This document shows, piece after piece, positions 49,136 to 60,175 of a stretch of 64,000 nt of DNA (position 1 is the first letter of the stretch; each line of letters begins with the position of its first letter). Below the pieces are notes generated by a model. That model was not told the DNA's origin. It was given only the letters and a program-made list of their open reading frames with translations, and did no database searches. The position numbers were made by a program, and so were the translations under genes. The stretch is from Epithemia pelagica (lineage: Eukaryota; Bacillariophyta; Bacillariophyceae; Surirellales; Surirellaceae): NCBI GenBank assembly GCA_946965045.2, contig OX337234.1, positions 3,472,001 to 3,536,000 on the forward strand. Reading direction: 5' to 3'.

Positions 49136-50542
49136 TCAACAATCACCGAACAGGTCCTCCATTTCTTGAGGATTCATCATGGGAGCACTCAAGTCTATAC
49201 CATGTTCGACAGCGGCATTAAGAAAAATGGGAGAATGGCGATACCATTGAAACAGACAAGACGACCAGGTCTGGTCGTTGTGGTCATCTGTTCCCCCAAT
49301 AAAATGAGAGAATGGTGCCTTGTCGGTCGTATTGCTCGATAACGTGACGGTGGGCATGGCCATCGTCGTGTTGCTGGAGCTCCTCCAAGTTGTGGCGTGC
49401 TGGTGCGGCGTGTTGACCGCACCAGCATTGGACAATATTTGTGTCATCATGGGAAACGAGTGCTGAACAATGGTGACTTCTTTTGGAATGTCATCGTCAT
49501 GATGAATGCGTGATTTCATCGTGTCCTCGCCTCTCACACTGCTGCTGTTGCTGGTGGAGGACCCGTGATTCGTAGTCGTGGGCAAAAACGGCGAAGAAAG
49601 ACTCTGCACGGGAGTGACCACTTGCTGATGTCGAGGATCTTCCAGCAGACTCGTTTCGTTCGTCAGAACTAGCGACGTTGTTGCCATGGTACCTCCACCA
49701 GAAGCATATCGAGCGGCGGTAAGTTCGAGAGAACTGCTGAGGTGAATGCTAGAAGGACAAGGCTGTAACAGTGAGACGGCAGCATGATGTGCATTTTCAG
49801 TAGTAGAGGAATCGGGGACATCCAAGGCGACTGCGTCCTTCTTTTGTTCCTTTCCATGCTCTGTTCTCTCAGCGTTCTTCTTGTGCGATAGCACAGGGTT
49901 GCGTTTCTGCTTCTTGTTGGACAGCACTGGGTATTCCGCATCACGATTGTAATTACCCGCATGAAGGGAAGTCGCCTCCTTCCGTTTCTTGCCGTCCATG
50001 CTATTGTTGTTAGCAGGGGGGTCTTCTCTTGCGTGTTCATGCATTGTCTTGGTTTTGTTCTTGTTCCTTGCCTCCCACACCTGGAGTTCCTTGAGGTACT
50101 TTGCTTTCTCTGCCTTGGCAAAGTGGCGAAGTCGATCTCGTGCTTCCTCATCCAATTGTTTCCAACGAGCGGCCACGATTTGTGCCAGGTCATGAAATCC
50201 AATCTTGCCATGAGACCTTCGATGAGCTCGTTTTCTCCGACGCTGCAAATGTGCCTCATTTGCCTTGCGCATTGTCTCTTGCGTGATCATCAGGCCAGTG
50301 CTGTCGAATTGGTCCATGCCATGCTGTAAAATCCGTTGACGTTCCAGCTGAAAAAACAAGTTATAGGGACTCAGCGGCTTTTTGGGAATAATGTGAGTCC
50401 TGTTGTTGTCCACGAACGTGGCTTCTGCTGAAGCTGTTGCTACAGAATCGGCGACGCTTGTCGTAGCATTAGCACAGGGATCGTCGATCGTTGTAGATGG
50501 TAGCATTCGGATTTGGGCATTGCTGATTGAATCCAATGTCAT
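49136..50542 (-). CDS. HMG-box protein with a split box
   Basis: 468 residues from the ATG at 50542, the first ATG in the frame. The HMG box begins near residue 53 (Pro-Lys-Lys-Pro-Leu-Ser-Pro-Tyr-Asn-Leu-Phe-Phe). After helix 1 there is an insertion of about 40 residues, ending in a very basic run (Arg-Arg-Arg-Lys-Arg-Ala-His-Arg-Arg). Helices 2 and 3 then continue (Gly-Lys-Ile-Gly-Phe through Ala-Arg-Trp-Lys-Gln-Leu and Lys-Ala-Lys-Tyr). HMG boxes bend DNA in the minor groove; a chromatin or transcription role in the nucleus is expected. The rest is Ser/Thr/His-rich and low complexity, with a conserved-looking tail (Phe-Gln-Trp-Tyr-Arg-His). One exon. Confidence 0.85.
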   Translation of the reverse strand: MTLDSISNAQIRMLPSTTIDDPCANATTSVADSVATASAEATFVDNNRTHIIPKKPLSPYNLFFQLERQRILQHGMDQFDSTGLMITQETMRKANEAHLQRRRKRAHRRSHGKIGFHDLAQIVAARWKQLDEEARDRLRHFAKAEKAKYLKELQVWEARNKNKTKTMHEHAREDPPANNNSMDGKKRKEATSLHAGNYNRDAEYPVLSNKKQKRNPVLSHKKNAERTEHGKEQKKDAVALDVPDSSTTENAHHAAVSLLQPCPSSIHLSSSLELTAARYASGGGTMATTSLVLTNETSLLEDPRHQQVVTPVQSLSSPFLPTTTNHGSSTSNSSSVRGEDTMKSRIHHDDDIPKEVTIVQHSFPMMTQILSNAGAVNTPHQHATTWRSSSNTTMAMPTVTLSSNTTDKAPFSHFIGGTDDHNDQTWSSCLFQWYRHSPIFLNAAVEHGIDLSAPMMNPQEMEDLFGDC

Positions 50543-50681
50543 GGTGGACAAGAAACATTCTCCAATCACCTCTTAGCATAAAGTCATTGGGTCAAAGAAT
50601 TGCCAGTATTATGAAACCATCAACAGATGTCGTGTTCACGACCATGAATCGAATGATTGGGGGTTGACATTTGGCATGATA

Positions 50682-52380
50682 GTACGAGCTCCATCAATCG
50701 ATATGGGTAACCGTAGTGGCCCGTGCTTTTCATACCCCCACTGTTTTTTCTACAGTGATTCTAACTTCGTAGGGACACCACTACGGTCATTTTGCACTGC
50801 GTAACACCACCATGACACACTCAAGCCGGTGTGCACCTCCAACGAAAGGTGCCAGCTCTCTTGCGACCATCAAGGATGCCTAAGAATCAAGTGTACCGTG
50901 AGGGAATGGGTGGGCAGGGATGAGTTGGCTTTTTTTATGGACCGACGGCAAGGTTTTGAAGTCTTCCTTATTTGGCATCCGAAACAGAGGAAGTGACCTT
51001 GAGAAGAAGACGACGACAACCGATAGAATGCATCCAGCAAGTCACCGATCATACGTCCGCATGCAGCAATCAACTCCTCGTTACTTTATAGACCGAGCAC
51101 AACATTGGAAAGCCTCGACCGTTGGTGGCTCAAACGCAACAAAAGCTGATTTGTCCAGACAAAACAAACGTGAACCGTGGGTGGAAGGACTGCGTCTACT
51201 GCGACAGACGATGGTGGTGCCGGTGGTGCGGCTGATTCCCACAGCACAATTTGAGTGGAAGAAGGAGGGGATGCCGTGAAGCTGATGGGCGGTGGTCGAA
51301 GAGCCTTGCGAGTCGACAACACTCGGCAACAACAACAACAACCCAAAACCCAAACACAACAATCAACTACTCACTCCTCGCTGCCACCGAACGAACAACA
51401 ACAACACTCGGCAACAACACTCGACAACGACACTCGGCGGCAAGACTCGGCGACAAGATGGTGTCGTCGTCCTCCTTCTTCTACCTTGCGACGAAACAAT
51501 CAACTCCTCGTCTTTTCGTTGCCCTCACCCAACAAATCGAAGCCTCGTCCACTGGTGGTAACAAGCGACGACAACGACAACCACAAGCGGCTCAACTACA
51601 AATGGCGAAACAATCGGCGACGATGTCACAGCTGATCGATCGAATGAACGAAAGAACGAATGAACGACAACAACAACACTCGGCGACAACAAAAATCCAA
51701 ACACAACAATCAACTACTCACCGCCACTGATCGAACGAACGAACGGATGAACAGACAACAACAAAAACAACACTCGGCAACAACAACAACCCCCACGCAA
51801 CAATCAACTATTCGCTGTCACCGAACCCTCTCCCCGAGACTGTGCCCTTCAACAACAGCAAGCGGTGACAACGACAAGCGACGACAACGGCATGCGACAA
51901 GACAGCAAGCGACAACAACGACAAGCGGCGACAACGACAAGCGACGACAGCGACTTCCGACGACAATGACATACTCAACAATCAACTGCTCGTTTCGGCC
52001 AAACGGCAAAACATTCGGCGACCACGGCACGGCAACAGCACCATACTCAACACCGAAACGATTGCCTATTGTACGACCTACGACACAGAGAAGCATGTAC
52101 TAAGCTAGATAGATGTTCTGTACTAGTAGCTGTTTATATGCATACTCGTAGAGGAGGCGGGTTGATTATTGTGCTAGCGCCGCCTCACCATGGTGATGGT
52201 GTGGGTGCAGTTGGTGAGAAGAATCTCGCAACAAAATGTGCAAGAGTATGAGGGCAATTCATTTTACTTTAGGAAAATGTATAGTGTAGTGAATCTCGTA
52301 GGGCCGGAAGTTCAACCGAGTATCGGAAACGTGAAGCACGGGCCACTACGGTTACCCATATCGATTGATGGAGCTCGTAC
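50682..52380. repeat. 1.7-kb unit bounded by a perfect 47-bp inverted repeat
   Basis: 50682-50728 and 52334-52380 are exact reverse complements over 47 bp. Most of the space between is low-complexity CGACAAC/ACACTCGGC sequence. This looks like a non-autonomous foldback or TIR element, or the product of an inverted duplication. I found no transposase inside and no clear target duplication. Confidence 0.65.
51060..51990 (+). repeat. Degenerate satellite with CAATCAACT as recurring core
   Basis: AACAATCAACT or a close variant followed by CTC/ATT/GCTC recurs near 51066, 51357, 51492, 51699, 51796 and 51971, separated by ACAACAAC and ACTCGGC(A/G)AC repeats. Spacing is irregular (about 100-290 bp). 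Open frames across it are low-complexity by-products. Confidence 0.65.
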
Positions 52381-54004
52381 TCGTACTTTGTAGTCGTTGC
52401 TGGATTAGATGGAACACTTCTCCGGTCCCACGTCGGCACGAAATAATAATGATCAAGGTGAAAAATCGAAGAGCTTGATTCTGAACATAGATAGTGTACA
52501 AACACATTGTAGAGAACGTGGCTTCGAATAAATGATAAACATCCCCAAAACATTAGCCTCCCCCAGTCCCTACCAATTAAAATGATTCTTTTGACTCCCT
52601 CTGTCTATGAGAGACAAAAGCCGTTGTCCAGATTTCGCCATTATCCTCTTCTGAACTGTTCTTAGCTGTGGATCTTCATTGGGATAGATACACTGAATAA
52701 GGAAGGGGTTTAAAGGAAGTGCCGGAAGCTGAAAGTTCGCGATTCCAATGAAGCCCTTTTTGATAATGGTATGGGAACGATCTACGAGTATCATAAATAA
52801 TTATTCTTCGACGTGTTTATCACTTGTTTATCATAGAAAGATCGTAACCGCTCGGTAGCATGGACTGGCTAAACCTTAGGGACTTTTTGTCAGCGGCTGA
52901 GATTATTTCTACCTACCTACCTACTTTTTCCCTCAAGGGTTTTGCCGCTTCAGTGTGGCAAATGGGGGACTATCTAGCGGTTTTCAACAGGAACCATTAA
53001 CCAGTGGCTAAGCGGAAAGAGGACCAATTAGAAAACATTATAGTCTGTTGGGTGAGATGCGATCTACGAATATCTAATACTCTCATGTTTTTCTATTTCC
53101 CGTCTCGATAGTCCGTTGCCTTCCTAGTCCTCCATCGAAAGTATCCCGACTAACTCCTCCTATAGGAGTAAAAGTAACACCATGCACCAAGGAAATGGAG
53201 AATTAGGAACACGGCAACATCTACGGATCAGAAGTAGGAATAGGAATAGTCTGGAATACGAATTGCTCCTGCCAACTTGTCCGCCATATCATGGATCACG
53301 CTCTTTTGATGGGGTCTTTTCCCTCTTCTCGCAGGTCGCTCTTTTAAGGCTACACATTCCGCGCAAGGAGCAAGGTATTTCGCGACACAACGAGCAGGAA
53401 GAAAGCACCAACCACCACATCCACTGGAAAGTCGATCCGAAACCACATACAAATGTAGCTCGTCTAGAGGTCCCATCTTTTGCATTCTTTTTCTGTTGTT
53501 CCAGTCTCCATGAGGGTTTGAGAAGCAAGAGAAACAATAAACAATATCAAAGATCGTGATTAATTATACGTTGCCGATTGACGATAATGTCCTTACTGGA
53601 GAATCCCTAGTCGATGTACAAGATTTATGATGTTGTATGCTCTTGCTCGTTGTTCGCTTTGTCAGACATTTCTATTATTCGTCCCTCACCAAGCACATCA
53701 CAAAGCACACCAATAACCAGTGAGTTTTGTTCTGGTCGTAGACCTAATAGTAGTATACATAGACGAGAGACGAGGTTCGATTTGGGAAGATGCACGGTAC
53801 TCCCCCAAAAGCTCTTGCGAACGGCGTCGGATCAAGAGCCCAATGTAAAGCTCACTCCTGTTGTCATACTACGAAGCCGATAACACATGCGCTATTGGAG
53901 ATTGGACAGCAGAGAAACTTCCAGCCCATAGGAGAGAGTTTAATATCCGCGGTAACCGGCAAAGCCAACCTAGGAAGGTAGTCCTACCCAAAGCAAGCTA
54001 CCAG

Positions 54005-55609
54005 CCTAGTGCCTTCTCTCCGGGTGTGCCCATGACGGGCGAAAACGTACCGTTGGGCACATGTTTTCAACTAGGAATAACTCGATCAATATTAGCCCTA
54101 CGACAGTGATCTGATGCATCTTACCAATCTTTAAGGCATCCTCTGTCACCATTTGATGCTCCATTTGGCCTACATAGGACATATGGGGGTCATAGGAGTG
54201 CCTCTATTAGAAGCTTGTGGTGTGTGCAACGTGTGTGGGCACATTATGGGCACATTATAGAAACTCATGTAAAGCTCGGCTTTTAGACTTACTTCGTCCT
54301 AGTATTTGAACTTGTAGGCAACACTTGGCTCCTGAGTCTCAGAGAACTCAAAGGACAGGTTGCTACTCGGTTGTTGTGGTCGCTGGCGTTGACGACGAGC
54401 ATTAACAACAACGTCGATTCCTGTCAAGTTTTCATTCTCGTTGGCTCCAGACGGCGTGGTGACGAGGAGGACAAGTTGTGCATTTGATGAGGCCACCATT
54501 TCTTGTTCATGTTGATCTTGCTCTCATTGTTGTGGTTGTTGTTCTTGGGTGGCCACGTGAGTAATTGCAGTGGTCTGAGGGAGCTGCTGTCCCTGCTGCT
54601 GTTGCACTTGTCGTGCTCCTGCTGCTGGTGGACGGTGCGGCGCACGATAGATATCTCCAGGGAATCTGTCATCGTGATTTATCTTTCGAAGCTGGTAAGA
54701 TGTCTTGTGTAAGAGTTCACGCGTCCTGCTTCCATCCCTCATGTCGAGTAGCTCAACTTCCCAAGCCTTGCTGCCCCGGGCTTGCACAATGATTACAGGT
54801 TCATTGCTGGCCCTGATGAAAGCCCTGGACCCAGGACCAAGCTGACTTCCTCCAGCCATTCCTTCTTCTTCGTCGTCGTCTGTTTTGTCTTGCTGTTATC
54901 ACTACCCTCGACACTGTCCTTCTCTCGTTGTCTTGTTGTCGTGCTCAAGAAATTGACACTTTTTGTAATGATTCCTATTACAAAAAGGTTCAAATACTTG
55001 AACGCAAAAAGCTTCCATAGAGCATTCCTCATCCTGATGAACAATCCCGATGGGGACTGTTCAAATAGCACAAGAACATGTGTTACCATTGTATGATTGT
55101 TGGATTGGTGTGTGCGTTCAAAATTTTGGGGTACACATTTTTGTCAAAGAATCTTCTGGGTGTCCCCCGTGGGGTTCGCACTTCCGAATCAGCGCCGACC
55201 TGAACACGCCAGGCCGGACATGGCCGGGACGTGGCTGGGAAAGTCGACCATGGGACAAAAAATGGCGCAAAAGTGTTGCAATGCATCTGCCAAAAACGTC
55301 TCGACGTCTTATCATGGTCATAGGACTGTCATGCGACCTCCCATAATGGTGGGCCCACATGTGCCCAAGTGTGCCCACATGCACCATCACGGTGCACAAG
55401 CCCCCAATGGAGGCGCTCATATGACCTAGATATGTCATATATGGGTGTCATGGCATATCAAATGGTGACAGAGGATGTCTTGAAGAAAAAGTTTGAGCAT
55501 CCACATGTTGCCGTAGGCCTAATATTGGTCATGTTATATCTAGTTGAAAACATGTGCCCAAAGGGTCGTTTTGACCTGTAATGGGCACACCGCTAGAGGA
55601 GGCACTAGG
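54005..55609. mobile_element. DNA element with about 250-bp imperfect terminal inverted repeats
   Basis: The left arm (about 54005-54255) pairs with the reverse complement of the right arm (about 55360-55609). Clear blocks are CCTAGTGCC/GGCACTAGG at the ends, the GTTGAAAACATGTGCCCA block and the CATCCTCTGTCACCATTTGA block. Similarity stops at CCTAGTGCC on both sides, which marks the ends. The interior carries a broken minus-strand frame. Target duplication not identified. The architecture resembles long-TIR DNA transposons, but the superfamily is not determined. Confidence 0.65.
54299..54859 (-). pseudogene. Broken frame inside the TIR element
   Basis: From the ATG at 54859 the frame runs to a TGA (54524-54526), then stays open and protein-like in the same frame to 54299. 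The first part reads as a compact domain with Val-Ile-Ile-Val-Gln-Ala-Arg-Gly-Ser-Lys-Ala-Trp-Glu-Val and a later His/Arg/Pro-rich tail, similar in feel to the small DNA-binding ends of transposases or integrases. A Gln-rich linker spans the stop. No named family is assigned. Confidence 0.4.
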
Positions 55610-56445
55610 AGTATAGTGACTATACCTATACCCCCAGGTGCAAGCAGCATGGCAAAACGATGTGATGATAGGAGTCTGTTCGAGCCAGAGCCAGGTAGAG
55701 TGGCTTTTTTCGTTGGGCCATGGGTATGAAACGTTCGCCAGAGGAACTGTGGACTTCACGAGTCGGAATCAAATACGATTAGGATTAGGAGGATAGGTAG
55801 GAGTAATAACTAGAATCTTGAGTTGGAATCCGAGGAGATCTCATGGTTGAGAAACCAAGGACGCATGAGGTGCAAGGGATACTATGGCGTTTTATGGGTA
55901 GACTCTCATCTACCTTTCAAACGAGCGACCACATGCGACTGGAAATCACCCTCATTAATACACCCCAGCAGATTCGGAAAAGGGGTTGGTCGCATGTGTT
56001 CTGATGACAATAAAGTCAATTCCGAGTACATTTACCCCGCGGAGGCGTAAACGCTAATCAACCCCACAATCATGTCACGCTCTCGTCACTCTATAGCAAT
56101 CGAGAAGAGAAGATACCAACAAGACATGGTATCACCATTGACGACGTCTTCGTCGCCAGAGGATAATGCCAAGTATCCAATGGTCGTCGAGGAAAGGGCG
56201 TATACACTACATGTTGTTGTCGCTGGCTGTCGTGGTGGTGGCCCTGAAATATGGCGGGAGTATAGGAAAAGGTACTCTTGCTCAAAAAGACCACATTCGC
56301 CGCGACAATGTGCTTCCAGACCTCGACTTGGGGTGTATCCAATTCCAACTGGCAGACGGAATGATGGTTGTCATTGCTGTGTTGTTGATACAATTGGCCG
56401 AGTGCAATCCTGGCCCAGGCACTCGGGGGTGCACAAGCTCACCAC
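55610..56445. other. Intergenic region with a fused partial duplicate of the right-hand locus
   Basis: Bases 55935-56166 resemble 58509-58766 and bases 56167-56400 resemble 60290-60502, in the same orientation, so this is a copy of 58.5-60.5 kb with its middle deleted. It includes the start codon region of the 58727 gene and part of the fucosyltransferase-like 3' end. No intact gene. Confidence 0.65.
55935..56400 (+). repeat. Segmental duplicate, fused and internally deleted
   Basis: Two adjacent blocks match 58509-58766 and 60290-60502 in direct orientation, with point differences and small indels throughout. The junction at about 56166/56167 skips about 1.5 kb present at the source. Confidence 0.75.
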
Positions 56446-58366
56446 TCATTCACGGTCATCAAGATTTCGTTTCAAAGTGAGTCTCTGCGCTTGTGCTATC
56501 TCTACCCTGTTTCCATTACGCTCTAGCGCTTTTGCCACATGATCGCAGTTGAAAAACAACGGGGTGCTGATTTCTTCCAGTATCATGTAATGTCCATCAT
56601 ACATTGAAGAATGCACCAGTCCGATGACCTCAACGTTGTCCCTCACATTGGGATATTTCTTGTCGATGAAGCCCCGTGCAGCTACTATTGCGCTTTCTAC
56701 CCGTGATTTATTGTCGTCAACAATCAACAGTCCCTTGTGCTTGGCTCCCGTGTAGTTAGTTTTGCCTTCTTTGAAGAAGCGACTCGCATGTTCCTGTAAA
56801 AATGGCTGAGAGGAAAATGAATGTGATCAGTGGCAAACGCTGTAGAACCGCCGAGTTGCATGGGCTGATTTCACTTACTGCACCCCGAGATGCCAAAACG
56901 GTATAAATAGCGAAATTTTCATATGCGTCATTGTCCTTTTTTAAGGTCACGACAATATTTGTTTTCCCTCTCCCGCCCCGCGGGTTTGCAACCGTAACGT
57001 TCAATTTCTTTAGAACAGCTGAGATTGCGTCATTGTAGTTGTCTTCATGAGGCATGTGGAGGTGATTTAATGAGCTCTGTAACTTCCCGTCCTCATCGGG
57101 GATGCTGTTGTCGACAACATTCGCCAAGGAAAGGTAAGGGAGAAAACGAGCCGTCAGATCAGCAGTGCTTGAGGGGGTTTTCTTTTCTGGCATCAACTTG
57201 GCACTCAAGCCTTGAAACCCAAATGCATCATAGTAGTGCTGTGCCATGATTGAATTTGAGATCCCGAAGCGCGCCGTGGTTGTCTCAGTCCAGTCACACG
57301 CGACGAATTCCTGGTCTCCTTCCGTTCGCTCTGGTTCCAAGAAGCCAGCAATTGTTAATTCTCGCTCCTTCCCATTCAGCTCTGAGGCAAACTTGGAGCC
57401 TCCATATAGGACTTCAGCAAACTCACGTGGGATATTCGTCCTATCCCCATATGGGCCGTTGACTCTGACAGCTCGCGACAGTTTCAAATGACCTCTCAGG
57501 CCCACATCCCATCCTCCGCCCCCCTTCTGTCGGCTCTGCTCCAGGGACTCCTTCACTTGTGACAACGTGTCTTGATAATCCCACACTTGGTCTCGACCAT
57601 TCTGGGAATCTTGAACCCATTTCAAGGCATGCATGAAAAGTCCACGGCGACCGGCGCAAAACAGTACAAGGAATTGTAGCTAGTCTGCACTCAAGTAAAC
57701 ACTCGCTCGTTTGAGAAGCTCCGACAACTCATGCATGTCGGGAATGGGTGGGTACCACATAAACTTTGCATTGATTTCCTTGGGGGTGCCAATGAGTGCG
57801 TTGTTGCTCTGGAGCAATCCGGTCGCTGCAGCGGAAAACAAGAGCACTCTTGGCCGATCACGGCTCGACCAATTTTTCGGCTGGCACACAACCAAGTCGT
57901 TCACGTTGGCAGACGAGAAAAGACGATGGGCTTCGTCGATAACTATTGTCTTGTTGGCCCTGGCAATTTGCTTCAAGGCTTTAACAGCGGCATTGTACGC
58001 GATTCCCTCCACCTCTGGCAGGTGCAAAACACCATCATTGTAACCCGCTGCTTCGATGATGTTATGATACCACCCAATGTCGTCCGCGGATGGTTGCAGT
58101 TCCACAAACTCTTCCGGAAAATTCTCTACCATATATCTGACAAGAGTGCTCTTTCCACAAGCTTCACCTGCTCGAATAAATACCACATTGTCGTTTGGTG
58201 TGTTGGCCATTAGTGTTTGGAGTTTTGCAATGGTGCTGTCCACGGATATGAAAACGTCGCGGTCCGCTTCAGCCACGTTTCCGGTTTGGATCCGCAGTGG
58301 CGGCGGGTTGCTTGCAGCAGCAGGAGCAGCAGTGGGTGGGATTGCTTCGGTCGTAGTTCCTTCCAT
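56446..58366 (-). pseudogene. P-loop NTPase gene with premature TAG (RHS/Crinkler-like architecture)
   Basis: Exons 58366-56879 and 56793-56446, joined at phase 0 by a clear 85-bp intron (GTAAGT to TTTTACAG). Start is the first ATG in the frame. The N-terminal part has Walker A (Gly-Glu-Ala-Cys-Gly-Lys-Ser-Thr) near residue 67 and Walker B (Val-Ile-Asp-Glu-Ala-His) near 140, so it is an ATP-binding domain of the STAND/AAA type. One in-frame TAG at 57680-57682 interrupts an otherwise continuous frame. The C-terminal part (Leu-Ile-Val-Asp-Asp-Asn-Lys region) could be a nuclease-like domain as in retrotransposon-hot-spot and Crinkler-type proteins, but key residues are not certain. It is either a pseudogene by one substitution or read through. 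Direct repeats of about 230 bp flank it. Confidence 0.65.
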
Positions 58367-58726
58367 CGTCGTCCTCGTCCTTTGCGGTTTCGGAATAGCA
58401 TGAGTGTGTCCCACAACGACAGGGAGAAAAACAGGAGCGTCGTCGTTGACTTCCCTCTGTATACATGAAAGTCTGTCATTTCACTCCTCTCTATGATTGA
58501 ACGGATGGATGCAAACGCGACTGGAAATAGACCACACCCCAGCAGATAAGGATAAGGATTTGGTCGCATATTTTCGCGATATTTCGTGATCACAATAAAC
58601 TCAATTCCGAGTACATTTACCCCGCGCGCGGAGGCGTTAACGGTACTCAAACCCCATGGAAAATACACAATCATGTCACGCTTCACGCTCTCGTAGTCTA
58701 TACTCTAGCAATCGAGAAGAGAAGAT
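58367..58726. other. Divergent promoter region
   Basis: Between the minus-strand NTPase gene and the plus-strand gene at 58727. The block CAATTCCGAGTACATTTACC is also present in the duplicate near 56017 and may be a shared promoter element. Confidence 0.45.
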
Positions 58727-59754
58727 ATGGTATCACCTTTGACGACGTCTTCGTCGCCAGAGGATGATGTTGTATTCTTGTTTCATTCCGTGTCGGATGC
58801 CATAACCCTGGCATCCATTGCTCTTACAAGCAGCGGAAGTAACAGCAGCCACCAACAACCACCATCCAGTGACAAGTCGATCAACAAGGAGGAGGACGAA
58901 TACCAGGCCTGCCTGGACCAGATTCGAAACCGGCAACCACAAGACGATGACGAACCCGCCAAACCCACGGAAAGGGGAATTCGATTTGGTGGAGTCTGTC
59001 GAGTCCATGCAAATGACGACACAGCTGCAAGAAGGACTACTTGTCACTGTGAGGCAACCAATAAGTCCTTTGAAGTGGGTTTGGTGGTAGTGGGTTGGTC
59101 CGTGTTGATCCAACGATTTTCGGTTCCGTCATCCTCCTCTGCAGGAGTACCCATTAAGATACCGGCCATTCTCTTTCGGTACGGAAAAACAAGTTATTTG
59201 ATACCTGTTTCTGGTACTACAGACGTGTTGTCGTCGGATTGCATTGCCCTCATGGCAAGAGTCGCCCACTTGGATCCAGGATCTCTCAAGGTAACTCAAA
59301 ATATGCATACTATGCTCTCATTTCTTGGACAAGAATCCTCCCTCACCACGATTTGTCGCCTGGCTTGTTTGCGTTTCCATGTCTTTTTGTGTGTCTTGGC
59401 CTCTGCTAGATTTTGCACAAGGGCAAAGTCTTGTATCCGCCCAAACCATCCGCAGCATCTTCTATCAGTAGCCAACTTTTGCAGCAGATGCTCACGTTGT
59501 CCCACCTGACGGATTCCGACCAGAAGAAACCAGTGACGCATCATCGTCTCATTTCCTTTTATGGAAAACCATCCTTGTTGGTGGTAGGAACCCCTTATGG
59601 TCAGCAGGTCCCTTCCAAAGAACAAAAAGGCCACAATGATGACGACACGCATAACACGCCCTGGATGTGGGTAGTCGTTCCTCTAGTGGTCGTCGTGGTC
59701 GGTGTCTACCTGGCCTCGAACCACAGTCACCCTGTGGCCCCGAAACCATCTTGA
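58727..59754 (+). CDS. Possible proteasome-like protein with C-terminal membrane anchor
   Basis: Read as exons 58727-59290 and 59410-59754 (119-bp GT-AG intron, phase 0), giving 302 residues. The N-terminal 85 residues are Ser/Gln/Asp rich. The middle has Ser-Asp-Cys-Ile-Ala-Leu-Met-Ala-Arg-Val-Ala-His-Leu-Asp. After the intron come Ser-Ser-Gln-Leu-Leu-Gln-Gln-Met and Lys-Pro-Ser-Leu-Leu-Val-Val-Gly. The order and spacing recall the later strands and helices of proteasome-type Ntn folds, but no catalytic Thr is evident and the match is weak. A single hydrophobic segment near residues 270-287 (Trp-Val-Val-Val-Pro-Leu-Val) followed by a short polar tail suggests a tail anchor. A second frame near 58818-59090 also looks partly coding, so the exon structure may be wrong. 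Confidence 0.45.
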
Positions 59755-60175
59755 TCAAAAGGGCGGCAGAAAAAACAAGCAGGAACAGAGCCTCATTGTC
59801 TCTATACTGCCCAAAACACACGAGACAAGACTTCTGCAAACACACTACAAGATGTTTTTTTAACTGAAAGACAGGAAATTGAGCTGTCATTCTCTCCAAA
59901 TCTATGTGAGTCTCGCGCAGAAGGATCGTTCCCACAAGTTTCAACGGACGAGAATGGCTTGGTATCAACCTTCAAGGACGCAAACCAATGCTACAAACGG
60001 TGCCATACAATAGCAACTCTTGTCAAATGTCTATCGCGGTTCGGTTGCAGTGACACTCTCCGAGATTGGCAAGCAAGGACAACAGTGGTGAGCAACAATG
60101 CCATCACACCACCAATAACACAATGACAGCACTAGTAGCAACCGAATTCAGGGTCAATGGGAACGCCCCTGTGCC
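59755..60175. other. Intergenic region between convergent genes
   Basis: The 3' flanks of the 58727 gene and the fucosyltransferase-like gene meet here. No gene supported. Confidence 0.5.

Larger units (their letters stand above)
50543..54004. other. Long intergenic region with repeats
   Basis: No supported gene in 3.5 kb. It contains the 47-bp inverted repeat pair and degenerate satellite described separately (50682-52380). The remaining 52.4-54.0 kb is A/T-rich with no coding signal I can defend. Confidence 0.45.

Noticed and set aside
51251-52103. Overlapping plus-strand frames of 90-160 codons
   Set aside because: Products of ACAACAAC/ACTCGGC repeats; composition is that of the repeat in each frame.
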